Assembly: GCA_001781275.1 (NCBI GenBank)
Contig: MFLH01000035.1
Span: 6,387-11,942, forward strand
DNA length: 5,556 nt
DNA from: Candidatus Kaiserbacteria bacterium RIFCSPHIGHO2_02_FULL_54_11b
Lineage (GTDB): Bacteria > Patescibacteriota > Minisyncoccia > Phycocordibacterales > UBA2100
Reading direction: 5' to 3'
Shown here: in pieces, positions 1 to 5,436 of the stretch
Layout of the letters: every line of letters begins with the position of its first letter
How positions within the stretch are numbered: the stretch's first letter is position 1
Position numbers and translations under genes: made by a program
The notes under the pieces: model-generated
Told to the model about the DNA's origin: nothing
Database searches by the model: none
What the model saw: the letters and a program-made list of their open reading frames with translations, nothing else

Positions 1-992
1 TCCTGGGCGGCGGCGAAGTGACGCTCTTGGATATGACCGGTGCATATAGTGTGTTTGCGAACGACGGCGTGAAAAACCCGCCGACCGGAATTTTGCGTGT
101 CGAGGATGCCGCGGGAAATGTCCTCGAGACCTACGAGCAAAAGAGTACGCAAGTCCTCGAGCCGCGCGTCGCGCGACTCATCAACGACATCTTGTCGGAC
201 AATGTCGCGCGGTCGCCGGAATTTGGTCTCAACTCTCCGCTTTTTTTCAAGAACTATGACGTTGCGGCGAAGACGGGGACGACCAACGATTTCCGTGATG
301 CGTGGATCATCGGCTATACACCGGGGATCTCCGTCGGCGCGTGGACGGGCAACAACGACAACAGCTCGATGGTAAATAATTCGGCGTCATTCCTTGTCGC
401 TCCGATGTGGCACGATTTTATGGTCTACGCGCTTTCAAAATACTCTGCTCCGTCCGATGCGTTCCCCGCTCCGGGACCCGATCCTGACGTTGCGACGATG
501 CCCGCAGTTTTAACCGGCAATTGGAATACTGACCCGACGCTCGGCGTCCACGAGATCTTGTATTGGATTGATAAAGACAATCCGCGTGGCGGTCGACCCG
601 CGAACCCCGCGCGGGACCCGCAATTCGCTCACTGGGAATACCCCGTAGCGCTTTGGGCCGGCCAACAGGCGGGACTCATGGGCAGCACGACTCCGCAGGG
701 AGGAGTTATTGTGCCGGGACCGGGACCCACAGGATTCCGCATTGTCTCTCCGCGGGAAGGATCGGTGACCCCCTTCGGCGCGGCCGTCACCTTCGGCGCT
801 GAATCTGCGCAGCCTCAATCGGTATCGAGCGTCTCGTACTATGCCAACGGCGCACTCATCGGCACTTCCGCGCAGTCTCCGTACATTGTTTCTTACCGAC
901 CAGCCGCCCCTGGTCCTGTAACGCTCCGCGCAGTAGCAACGCATGCTGACAACACGACCGAAGAGCAGATGATTACATTCTCAGTCCAATAA
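1..992 (+). CDS. Class A penicillin-binding protein (PBP1A-like), 3' part only
   Basis: This is the C-terminal part of a peptidoglycan synthase whose start lies before the window; codons are in frame from base 3. The transpeptidase domain cross-links peptide stems outside the membrane. Visible support: LGGGEVTLLDMTGAYSVFAN (nt 3-62), close to the 'LGGSEVTPLEMAAAYAVFAN' type segment of PBP1A proteins, and the active-site KTGT motif in AAKTGTTNDF (nt 264-293; the Lys codon is at 270), followed by the usual DAWIIGYTP and VGAWTGNND. The serine SxxK and SxN motifs and any glycosyltransferase domain must lie upstream. After the catalytic domain comes a Pro/Gly-rich linker (nt about 460-735). A roughly 85-residue beta-rich module (nt about 735-989) follows, with SPREGSV, VSSVSYYANG and SPYIVSYRP, resembling bacterial Ig-like domains. 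The family is clear. Class A rather than class B is inferred from the motif context. Confidence 0.9.
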   Translation, partial: LGGGEVTLLDMTGAYSVFANDGVKNPPTGILRVEDAAGNVLETYEQKSTQVLEPRVARLINDILSDNVARSPEFGLNSPLFFKNYDVAAKTGTTNDFRDAWIIGYTPGISVGAWTGNNDNSSMVNNSASFLVAPMWHDFMVYALSKYSAPSDAFPAPGPDPDVATMPAVLTGNWNTDPTLGVHEILYWIDKDNPRGGRPANPARDPQFAHWEYPVALWAGQQAGLMGSTTPQGGVIVPGPGPTGFRIVSPREGSVTPFGAAVTFGAESAQPQSVSSVSYYANGALIGTSAQSPYIVSYRPAAPGPVTLRAVATHADNTTEEQMITFSVQ

Positions 993-993
993 T

Positions 994-2103
994 CTACCGA
1001 TTCAGAGGCATCACGAGGTACATGAAGGATGCATCGGAAACGCCACGGATGACAAGTGGTTTCCCCGCTCCGGCAAAACTTAAGGTGATGGAATCTGATT
1101 CGATGATCGTGAGGCAATCGGCAAGGTAACCAATGTGAAAGTTGATGTCGAGATCCCCGCCGGAGAGCGCCGCATCGATAGAATCCGACATTTCCCCCAC
1201 CTCGGCACTTCGCGCTGTCGCGCTGAAGATCTTTCGCTTCGGATAGATATGCAGCCCGACATGCTGATCATTGCCGGAAAATACACGCGCCTTGCGGAGC
1301 ATTTCCGCAAAATCATTTTTCAAAACCGTCGCTTCTGTCTCAAATGCCTTTGGTATGATTTCTTTGTAATTTGGGAATGTCCCATCTACCACGCGCGACA
1401 TGTACCGCACACCGTCCGCGGATATCGACATCTGTGAATCATCAGCTGAAAGTGTTATTTCATCCGCACTAATACGCTCGAGGACGTGCACAAGCTCGAG
1501 CGCGTGTTTGAGTGGGATAAGGACCTCTGTTTCAGTTTTATTTTTTGCGCTGGGGATCGTTTTTTCAGCAAGGCGGAACGAATCTGTTGCGACACATACA
1601 ACCGCTCCCGGTCGGAGCGACACATACACACTCCCCAATTCCGGTCGGATCATAGATGGCGACGCCGCGTATGAGACAGATTGTATCCCCCTCATCAACT
1701 CTTCACGCGAAATGCCAATTCCCTTCGCGCCACCCCCCTCTCCAAGCGCGGGGAACTCTTCGTGTGGTATGGATTTAATAAGTGTTTTTGTCCCGCGTGA
1801 TTCGATTATCAAATTCCCTTCTTCAGTTTTAAGATGTATCTTTTCCCCAGATATCGATCGGATCGTTTGTGAAAGCACCACCGCGGATACAGCAACAATC
1901 CCCTTATCTTCAACCTCACATGGGATCGTGATTTCTATTCCCGCTTCTAAATTTGTTGCCTTGATACTACACTCTCCTTTACTTTGATTGCCCACATCCA
2001 ACAACACACAAGAAAGAACGGGAAGGGACTCCTTTTTCCCTACAACCCTCTCCGTTAGTTGCACCGCGTGCAATAACTTCTCCTTTGTTGTTGTCATCTT
2101 CAT
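994..2103 (-). CDS. dnaN: DNA polymerase III beta subunit (sliding clamp)
   Basis: The product is a ring-forming clamp that encircles DNA and holds the replicative polymerase and other partners. The 369-residue length fits the family (about 365-380, three repeated domains of about 120 residues). Visible landmarks are LPVLSCVLL (residues 27-35, like LPILSNVLI), ATDSFRLAE (172-180, like ATDGHRLA), GTFPNYKEIIPK (241-252, like the E. coli RFPDYRRVLPK segment) and the C-terminal YLVMPLNR, which forms part of the partner-peptide pocket. It lies downstream of dnaA on the same strand with a 225-bp gap that looks like the origin. Start choice: ATG at 2103 or two codons later at 2097. Neither has a Shine-Dalgarno sequence. 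A GATAGT box (2106-2111) sits 8 bases before the second ATG, which would suit a nearly leaderless message starting at residue 3. The stop is one base from the stop of the convergent penicillin-binding protein gene. Confidence 0.97.
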   Translation of the reverse strand: MKMTTTKEKLLHAVQLTERVVGKKESLPVLSCVLLDVGNQSKGECSIKATNLEAGIEITIPCEVEDKGIVAVSAVVLSQTIRSISGEKIHLKTEEGNLIIESRGTKTLIKSIPHEEFPALGEGGGAKGIGISREELMRGIQSVSYAASPSMIRPELGSVYVSLRPGAVVCVATDSFRLAEKTIPSAKNKTETEVLIPLKHALELVHVLERISADEITLSADDSQMSISADGVRYMSRVVDGTFPNYKEIIPKAFETEATVLKNDFAEMLRKARVFSGNDQHVGLHIYPKRKIFSATARSAEVGEMSDSIDAALSGGDLDINFHIGYLADCLTIIESDSITLSFAGAGKPLVIRGVSDASFMYLVMPLNR

Positions 2104-2117
2104 ACACTATCTAGATA

Positions 2118-2133
2118 TATTTATATATAAATA
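2118..2133. repeat. AT-only 16-bp perfect palindrome in the putative unwinding region
   Basis: Bases 2118-2133 (TATTTATATATAAATA) equal their own reverse complement and contain no G or C. They sit directly after the DnaA-trio run and about 15 bases before the dnaN start codon, where strand opening would be expected. The sequence could also hold promoter elements for dnaN. Confidence 0.6.
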
Positions 2134-2151
2134 CTATTACTACTATTAGTA
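2131..2151 (-). promoter_or_regulatory. DnaA-trio element
   Basis: On the minus strand, positions 2148 down to 2134 read TAA TAG TAG TAA TAG, five consecutive perfect matches to the DnaA-trio consensus 5'-TA(A/G)-3'. TAC (2149-2151) precedes them and TAT (2131-2133) follows, each one base off. A CCCCAG cluster lies immediately upstream (2152-2157) and a box-like TTCTCCACT lies at 2162-2170. In characterised origins, DnaA bound at a box extends a filament along these trios to open one strand. Orientation and position (toward dnaN) match that model. Function here is inferred from pattern. Confidence 0.7.
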
Positions 2152-2161
2152 CTGGGGATAT

Positions 2162-2170
2162 AGTGGAGAA
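2162..2170 (-). promoter_or_regulatory. Degenerate DnaA box next to the trios
   Basis: The minus strand reads TTCTCCACT, two mismatches from TTATCCACA. Alone it would be unremarkable. It is listed because it lies 4 bases from the GC cluster and is oriented toward the trio run, where the origin-proximal box is expected. Confidence 0.35.
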
Positions 2171-2215
2171 GTGATTTTGAGAGTGAGGAGACTATGATTT
2201 TTTGATGAAGGGGTG

Positions 2216-2224
2216 TGTTGAAAA
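2216..2224 (-). promoter_or_regulatory. Candidate DnaA box
   Basis: The minus strand reads TTTTCAACA, one mismatch from the relaxed consensus TTWTNCACA. It has the same orientation as the trio element and lies about 65 bases upstream of it. Confidence 0.4.
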
Positions 2225-2268
2225 CTTTCGTGTGAGTTTCGAATAAGTTGTGAGTAGTGGACTTACTA

Positions 2269-2277
2269 TTTTTCATA
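2269..2277 (+). promoter_or_regulatory. Candidate DnaA box, opposite orientation
   Basis: The plus strand reads TTTTTCATA, one mismatch from TTWTNCACA. It is about 50 bases from the stop codon of dnaA. The sequence is AT-rich and may match by chance. Confidence 0.3.
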
Positions 2278-2328
2278 GGGGGATAAGTGGGGTGTTGTAC
2301 GAACTCAATTCACATGTTGTTCATCTGG

Positions 2329-3693
2329 TTATGCATGGATAAGTGTTCGGATGTGTTCAAGCTCCTGCTCAAGCGAGGGATTGGATTTGACCTCTTCTTT
2401 TATCTTTTCACACGAGTGAATAACGGTCGTATGGTCCCTCCCCCCAAGTTTCTCGCCGATCGATGGGTAGGAGACGCTAAACTCCTCCCGCAACATATAC
2501 ATAATTATCTGTCGCGGCTTCACCACTTCTTTCTTACGCGTCTTTTCGTAGATACTTTTCTCAGGGATATCGTAATACGAAGCGATCCGGCGCACGACTT
2601 CATCGACCGAGACACCCCGATTCGGTTTCACATTATGCTTGATAAGGGCGCGGACGTCAGCCTGAGTCACGGCCTTTCCTTTGAGTTGTGATTTGCACAC
2701 GATCATATTGAGGACCCCCTCAAGCTCCCGAATGTTTCCACGAAGGTTTTCAGCGATATATTGGACGATGTCTTCGGGAATAGAAAAACCATGTTGCTCG
2801 ATCTTGGCGCGGATGATCGCGACGCGGGACTCCACGTCCGGCTCAGGGATCTCCGCGATCATACCTGCGCCAAACCGACCTCTCAAGCGATCTTCGAGGC
2901 CTGGGAGGAGTGCTGGATGCTTGTCGGAGGAGAACACGATCTGCTTGTTGTTATCACGCATTGCGTTGAAGAGGTGGAAGAGCTCCTCTTGCGTTTTTTC
3001 GGTGTTTGCGATGAATTGCACGTCGTCCATGATGAGTACATCGTATTGCCGGTACTGGTCTTTGAAATTATTGGCGTGTCCGGCGCGGACCGCGTTGATA
3101 TAGTCGACCGAGAATCGCTCCGAGGTAACGTAGAGCACTTTTTTGTTGGAATGACCTTTTTTGAAATAATTTCCCACCGCTTGTATGAGGTGTGTCTTTC
3201 CATGTCCGGTCTGGCCATAGATGAAGAGCGGATTGTAGGCCAATCCCGGTCGTTCAAGAATAGCTTTCGCGGCGGCATGCGCCAATTCATTGAACGGCCC
3301 CACAACAAAAGTCTCAAATGTATAACGAGGGTTCAAATTATCGCGCTTATCGATGTAGAGACTCCCGAGATCAAGCGACGTGTTCTCGGCCACCTGCGGG
3401 CGGGGCAATTTTCGTTCGGTTGCCGTTGCGGCTCCGCGGTGGACCGCGTACTCGACCGTCCGGATCGAGTTGTCGAGTCCGCGAAGCGCCTTCACAATGA
3501 GCTTGTGGTGCTTCTCCATGAGCCACTCTTTGACTATTTTTGACGGAACGGCGACGTGGACGATGTTCCCATCGCGACTCGCGATATCGGTGTTGCGGAA
3601 CCAGGTGCGAAATGAGGCCTCAGAGGTGCCGAGCTCGATCTGCACGAGCGCGTTCTGCCATAATTCGCGATTACTCATAGAAATGTTAGACAT
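2329..3693 (-). CDS. dnaA: Chromosomal replication initiator protein DnaA
   Basis: This ATP-dependent initiator binds DnaA boxes, opens the origin and helps load the helicase. With the start at 3693 it has 454 residues, normal for the family. Domain I (about 1-85) contains LWQNALVQIELGTSEASF and WLMEKHH. A short linker follows. The AAA+ domain (about 120-340) has Walker A GQTGHGKT (160-167), Walker B LIMDD (220-224), sensor I FSSDKHP (254-260), DRLRGRF with the arginine finger (268-274) and sensor II NIRELEG (320-326). The C-terminal DNA-binding domain ends with the signature GGRDHTTVIHSCEKI (417-431). The frame stays open to an ATG at 3825, but that extension reads through a promoter, two DnaA boxes and an inverted-repeat arm and has no DnaA-like sequence. 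I therefore start at 3693; ATG 3678 (449 residues) is equally possible. No Shine-Dalgarno is visible. Confidence 0.97.
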   Translation of the reverse strand: MSNISMSNRELWQNALVQIELGTSEASFRTWFRNTDIASRDGNIVHVAVPSKIVKEWLMEKHHKLIVKALRGLDNSIRTVEYAVHRGAATATERKLPRPQVAENTSLDLGSLYIDKRDNLNPRYTFETFVVGPFNELAHAAAKAILERPGLAYNPLFIYGQTGHGKTHLIQAVGNYFKKGHSNKKVLYVTSERFSVDYINAVRAGHANNFKDQYRQYDVLIMDDVQFIANTEKTQEELFHLFNAMRDNNKQIVFSSDKHPALLPGLEDRLRGRFGAGMIAEIPEPDVESRVAIIRAKIEQHGFSIPEDIVQYIAENLRGNIRELEGVLNMIVCKSQLKGKAVTQADVRALIKHNVKPNRGVSVDEVVRRIASYYDIPEKSIYEKTRKKEVVKPRQIIMYMLREEFSVSYPSIGEKLGGRDHTTVIHSCEKIKEEVKSNPSLEQELEHIRTLIHA

Positions 3694-3711
3694 GCACAAC
3701 CAAGTTCGGAC

Positions 3712-3740
3712 ATTATACGCGGCAGGGTTCCCTGTGAAAG
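3712..3740 (-). promoter_or_regulatory. Promoter of dnaA
   Basis: The minus strand carries a perfect TATAAT at 3717-3712. At 17-bp spacing the -35 region is CTTTCA (3740-3735), a poor match to TTGACA. Transcription would begin near 3705, giving a leader of about 12 bases to ATG 3693 or 27 to ATG 3678. The promoter position rules out the longer upstream start for dnaA. Confidence 0.6.
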
Positions 3741-3761
3741 CTCTTCCCTCGGTCATGCCAC

Positions 3762-3781
3762 TGTTTATAAGGTGTGGATAG
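3762..3781 (-). promoter_or_regulatory. Tandem DnaA boxes upstream of the dnaA promoter
   Basis: Two 9-mers in the same orientation are separated by 2 bases. The minus strand reads CTATCCACA (3781-3773) and TTATAAACA (3770-3762), each one mismatch from TTATNCACA. They lie about 45-65 bases upstream of the dnaA -10 box. DnaA commonly represses its own promoter through such sites, so autoregulation is likely; a second origin sub-region is also possible. Confidence 0.6.
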
Positions 3782-3802
3782 GGTGGGGAGAAGAAAACTC
3801 GC

Positions 3803-3918
3803 GCTGCAGAGCCATTCTGGAACATGAACTTTTAGATTTTTCTACTACCTATCACCACTACTATATGTTGTTACGACTCTCGCGTTTGTTGCGCGATGTT
3901 CCAGAATGGCTCTGCAGC
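3803..3918. repeat. Perfect 23-bp inverted repeat around a 70-bp AT-rich centre
   Basis: The left arm, 3803-3825 (begins GCTGCAGAGCC), is exactly complementary to the right arm, 3896-3918 (ends GGCTCTGCAGC). The pairing stops cleanly at both ends. The centre, 3826-3895, is AT-rich. If the promoter calls on each side are right, the element lies outside both the dnaA and rpmH transcripts, so it would act as DNA: a protein-binding site, a cruciform, or the remnant of a small mobile element. The bases CTCG occur one base outside each arm (3798-3801 and 3920-3923), but such a short match is weak evidence of a target duplication. Confidence 0.9.
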
Positions 3919-3984
3919 TCTCGTTGTTGAGGGGATTAGTGACGGGCGAGGTTCTCTGCGGCTCAGCAGCAGCATTTTTCCGGG

Positions 3985-4012
3985 TTGTGTTCGTTGAAAA
4001 AATGCGTATAGT
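3985..4012 (+). promoter_or_regulatory. Promoter of rpmH-rnpA
   Basis: TATAGT at 4007-4012 is a good -10 box. TTGTGT at 3985-3990 is a moderate -35 at 16-bp spacing. Only six bases separate the -10 from the rpmH ATG at 4019, so transcription would start at or next to the A of the start codon, giving a leaderless mRNA. There is correspondingly no ribosome binding site. Confidence 0.6.
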
Positions 4013-4018
4013 GTCGTC

Positions 4019-4159
4019 ATGTCAACAAAACGGAACTGGCAGCCGAAGAAACGTAAGCGAGTGAGAACCCACGGATTTCGGGCTCGCTCGGCGAGCACGT
4101 CTGGCAAAAATGTCTTGCGCCGCCGGCGCCAGAAAGGTCGAGCAAAACTCTCTGTCTAG
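4019..4159 (+). CDS. rpmH: 50S ribosomal protein bL34
   Basis: This is a 46-residue, highly basic protein of the large ribosomal subunit, bound to 23S rRNA. It starts [20 protein letters not shown] and contains the family signature RTHGFRAR (residues 16-23), then [19 protein letters not shown]. Only a couple of residues at the N-terminus differ from the usual MKRTYQP form. It is the first gene of the plus-strand cluster, divergent from dnaA, as in very many bacterial origins. The start codon sits six bases after a TATAGT box, so the transcript is probably leaderless. The rnpA start follows 12 bases after the stop. Confidence 0.97.
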   Translation: MSTKRNWQPKKRKRVRTHGFRARSASTSGKNVLRRRRQKGRAKLSV

Positions 4160-4171
4160 CGGATCACCCGA

Positions 4172-4519
4172 ATGCCAAAAAAATACCGGCTCTCTCGTGC
4201 CGACTTCATCAAGCTACCGCGGTCGTCGCGCCGTGTCCACGGAAATTTCTTTTCTCTCGTAGCGATCCCTGCCGAGTACACGCCAGGTCCGCGGGCTGCG
4301 TGTGTGGTCTCAAAGAAAATAGCGGTGCGCGCTGTTGATCGCAACAAAATCGAGCGGCGATGTCGGGAAGCACTTCGTCCCCACATGTCGCAGATCAAGA
4401 AATCGATCGCACTTATTTTTCACGCGAAGCGTGAGGCACGCGATGCTTCGTATGCGGAGATAGTGCGCGATGTTGAGAAGTTGTTGAGCAGTGTTGCCGG
4501 GCAGGATACAACCCGGTAG
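4172..4519 (+). CDS. rnpA: Ribonuclease P protein component
   Basis: This small basic protein binds the RNase P RNA and helps it cleave the 5' leader from precursor tRNAs. It has 115 residues, usual for the family. The N-terminal part reads LSRADFIKLPRSSRRVHGNFFSL, and the central signature VVSKKIAVRAVDRNKIERR with CREALR (residues 45-69) matches the conserved RNR(I/K)KRRxRE helix that contacts the RNA. It lies 12 bases after rpmH in the same frame and is probably co-transcribed with it. No Shine-Dalgarno precedes the ATG (upstream bases CGGATCACCCGA). The last two sense codons and the stop form part of the left arm of the inverted repeat 4511-4644. Confidence 0.96.
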   Translation: MPKKYRLSRADFIKLPRSSRRVHGNFFSLVAIPAEYTPGPRAACVVSKKIAVRAVDRNKIERRCREALRPHMSQIKKSIALIFHAKREARDASYAEIVRDVEKLLSSVAGQDTTR

Positions 4520-4644
4520 GACAATTTCGTATGGCCTTGGTTGCGGAACTCTCATCCCCGCGCTACAGTCTTACGAAATTCGATATGACATACGACGGCG
4601 GGAACAACAGCGGCAGAAACTATACGAAATTGTGCTAACCGGGT
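4511..4644. repeat. Imperfect inverted repeat spanning the rnpA-yidC gap
   Basis: The left arm 4511-4532 and right arm 4622-4644 are complementary over about 22 bp, with one mismatch (4520/4634) and one bulged base (4638). The inner 12 bp, ACAATTTCGTAT (4521-4532), pair perfectly. The 89-bp centre contains a further copy of TACGAAATT (4572-4580), also present in the right arm (4623-4631). The left arm begins inside the rnpA coding end. The right arm ends at the first base of the TACAAT box before yidC. It is transcribed if rpmH-rnpA messages run through, and could fold as a long RNA stem. Confidence 0.85.
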
Positions 4645-4649
4645 ACAAT
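4644..4649 (+). promoter_or_regulatory. Possible -10 box for yidC
   Basis: TACAAT ends nine bases before the yidC ATG at 4659. No convincing -35 is present at 16-18 bp spacing (4621-4626 reads TATACG). If used, the leader would be only about three bases, similar to the arrangement before rpmH. The box touches the right arm of the inverted repeat. Confidence 0.4.
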
Positions 4650-4658
4650 GCCCACACC

Positions 4659-5390
4659 ATGATCTCAAACCTTTTCCACGCGATCATCTATGATCCACTC
4701 TACAACGGACTCACCTTTTTTGTCGGCATCATCCCCTCTCACGACATAGGACTCGCCATCATCGCCCTTACGATCGTGGTGCGCATCGTGATCTTCCCTC
4801 TATCGAGCCGTGCCATCAAAGCACAGATGGCGATGAAGAAAATCGCTCCTGAAGTCGAGGTCATCAAAGCAAAATATAAAAATAATCGCGAGGAGCAGGG
4901 GAAGGCGATCTTCGCACTCTACCGGGAGCGTGGGGTGCGCCCCTTTGCCTCGATCGGGCTTGTGCTTATCCAGTTTCCAGTCCTTATCGGCCTCTACTGG
5001 GTCTTCTATGCCGGTGGATTTCCCGAGGTAGATGCTGCGCTCCTCTACTCGTTTGTCCCTGTCCCTCCTTCGGTCGACATGGAATTTCTTGGTGTACTCG
5101 ATATGTCGAAGCGAAGCATCATCCTCGCGATCCTTGCGGCGCTCACACAGTTTATCTATACACGGCTCTCGATGGGGCCACGACAAAAAGCGCCCGAGGC
5201 GACTCCCGTTGAAGCATCTCTTTCCGGTGACATGGCAAAGAGCTTTGATCTGCAGGCGCGCTACGTCCTCCCTCTCATCATCGGGGTGATCGCGTATACC
5301 ATCCCCGCGGCAGCGCCGCTCTACTGGGTAACGAGTAACATAGCCATGATCATCCAGGAATATGCATCGGGCAGGAGGTTTAAGGGGTAG
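4659..5390 (+). CDS. yidC: Membrane protein insertase YidC/Oxa1 family
   Basis: YidC inserts and folds inner-membrane proteins, alone or with SecYEG. This copy has 243 residues, with only the conserved five-helix core and no large periplasmic domain, as in Gram-positive and Patescibacteria forms. The first core helix, with IGLAIIALTIVVRIVIFPLS (30-49), carries the conserved groove arginine (R42). A charged cytoplasmic hairpin follows (about 51-92). Next is the helix with SIGLVLIQFPVLIGLYWVF (98-116), then SIILAILAALTQFIY (153-167). The last two helices include YVLPLIIGVIAYTIP (202-216) and APLYWVTSNIAMIIQEY (219-235). The frame is open back to 4491, but that extension overlaps rnpA, crosses the inverted repeat and resembles nothing in the family, so the start is set at 4659. 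It begins 139 bases after rnpA. Confidence 0.95.
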   Translation: MISNLFHAIIYDPLYNGLTFFVGIIPSHDIGLAIIALTIVVRIVIFPLSSRAIKAQMAMKKIAPEVEVIKAKYKNNREEQGKAIFALYRERGVRPFASIGLVLIQFPVLIGLYWVFYAGGFPEVDAALLYSFVPVPPSVDMEFLGVLDMSKRSIILAILAALTQFIYTRLSMGPRQKAPEATPVEASLSGDMAKSFDLQARYVLPLIIGVIAYTIPAAAPLYWVTSNIAMIIQEYASGRRFKG

Positions 5391-5436
5391 ATGTGTTGTG
5401 GAAGGGGCCTGCCCCGCAGTCGGCTCGCCCATTTCA

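Larger units (their letters stand above)
2104..2328. other. Probable replication origin (oriC) in the dnaA-dnaN gap
   Basis: This 225-bp stretch has no plausible gene and is much more AT-rich than its neighbours at the dnaN end. Read on the minus strand, in the direction of dnaA and dnaN, it contains degenerate DnaA boxes (2269-2277 in the opposite orientation, 2216-2224, 2162-2170). Next come a GC cluster (CCCCAG, 2152-2157), a run of TA(A/G) triplets (2134-2148) and an AT-only palindrome (2118-2133) just before dnaN. That order (box, GC cluster, trios, AT-rich) is the known basal unwinding arrangement of the Bacillus subtilis origin, which also lies between dnaA and dnaN. No box here is a perfect TTATCCACA, so the box calls are weak one by one. 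The arrangement and gene context carry the call. Confidence 0.75.
3694..4018. other. Divergent dnaA/rpmH intergenic region
   Basis: These 325 bases between two divergent genes hold no supportable coding sequence. From the dnaA side they contain a TATAAT promoter, a tandem pair of DnaA boxes, a 116-bp element bounded by perfect 23-bp inverted repeats, and the rpmH promoter. Bases 3919-3984 show nothing I can name. Confidence 0.8.

Noticed and set aside
1400..1987. 195-codon plus-strand open frame opposite dnaN
   Set aside because: It is a shadow of dnaN on the other strand, with no recognisable domain and a Ser-rich translation typical of antisense frames.
2761..3543. 260-codon plus-strand open frame opposite dnaA
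   Set aside because: It is an antisense shadow of dnaA, whose reading is beyond doubt from its motifs.
3694..3825. N-terminal extension of dnaA to the ATG at 3825
   Set aside because: It contains a TATAAT promoter, two DnaA boxes and the full left arm of an inverted repeat, and the translated extension has no DnaA features. Normal DnaA length is reached from 3693.
3798..3923. Confirmed transposon (MITE) with 4-bp target duplication
   Set aside because: CTCG lies one base outside each arm, but a 4-base match that does not abut the arms is too weak, and no second copy exists in the window.
3871..4107. 78-codon minus-strand open frame covering the dnaA-rpmH gap
   Set aside because: It overlaps rpmH antisense and runs through the right arm of the inverted repeat; no family resemblance.
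4491..4658. N-terminal extension of yidC to the ATG at 4491
   Set aside because: It overlaps the end of rnpA and encodes the inverted repeat; the residues are charged and unlike a YidC N-terminus, and the core family sequence begins after the ATG at 4659.
4800..5432. 210-codon minus-strand open frame opposite yidC
   Set aside because: It is a shadow of yidC, with Arg/Asp-rich composition and no domain.
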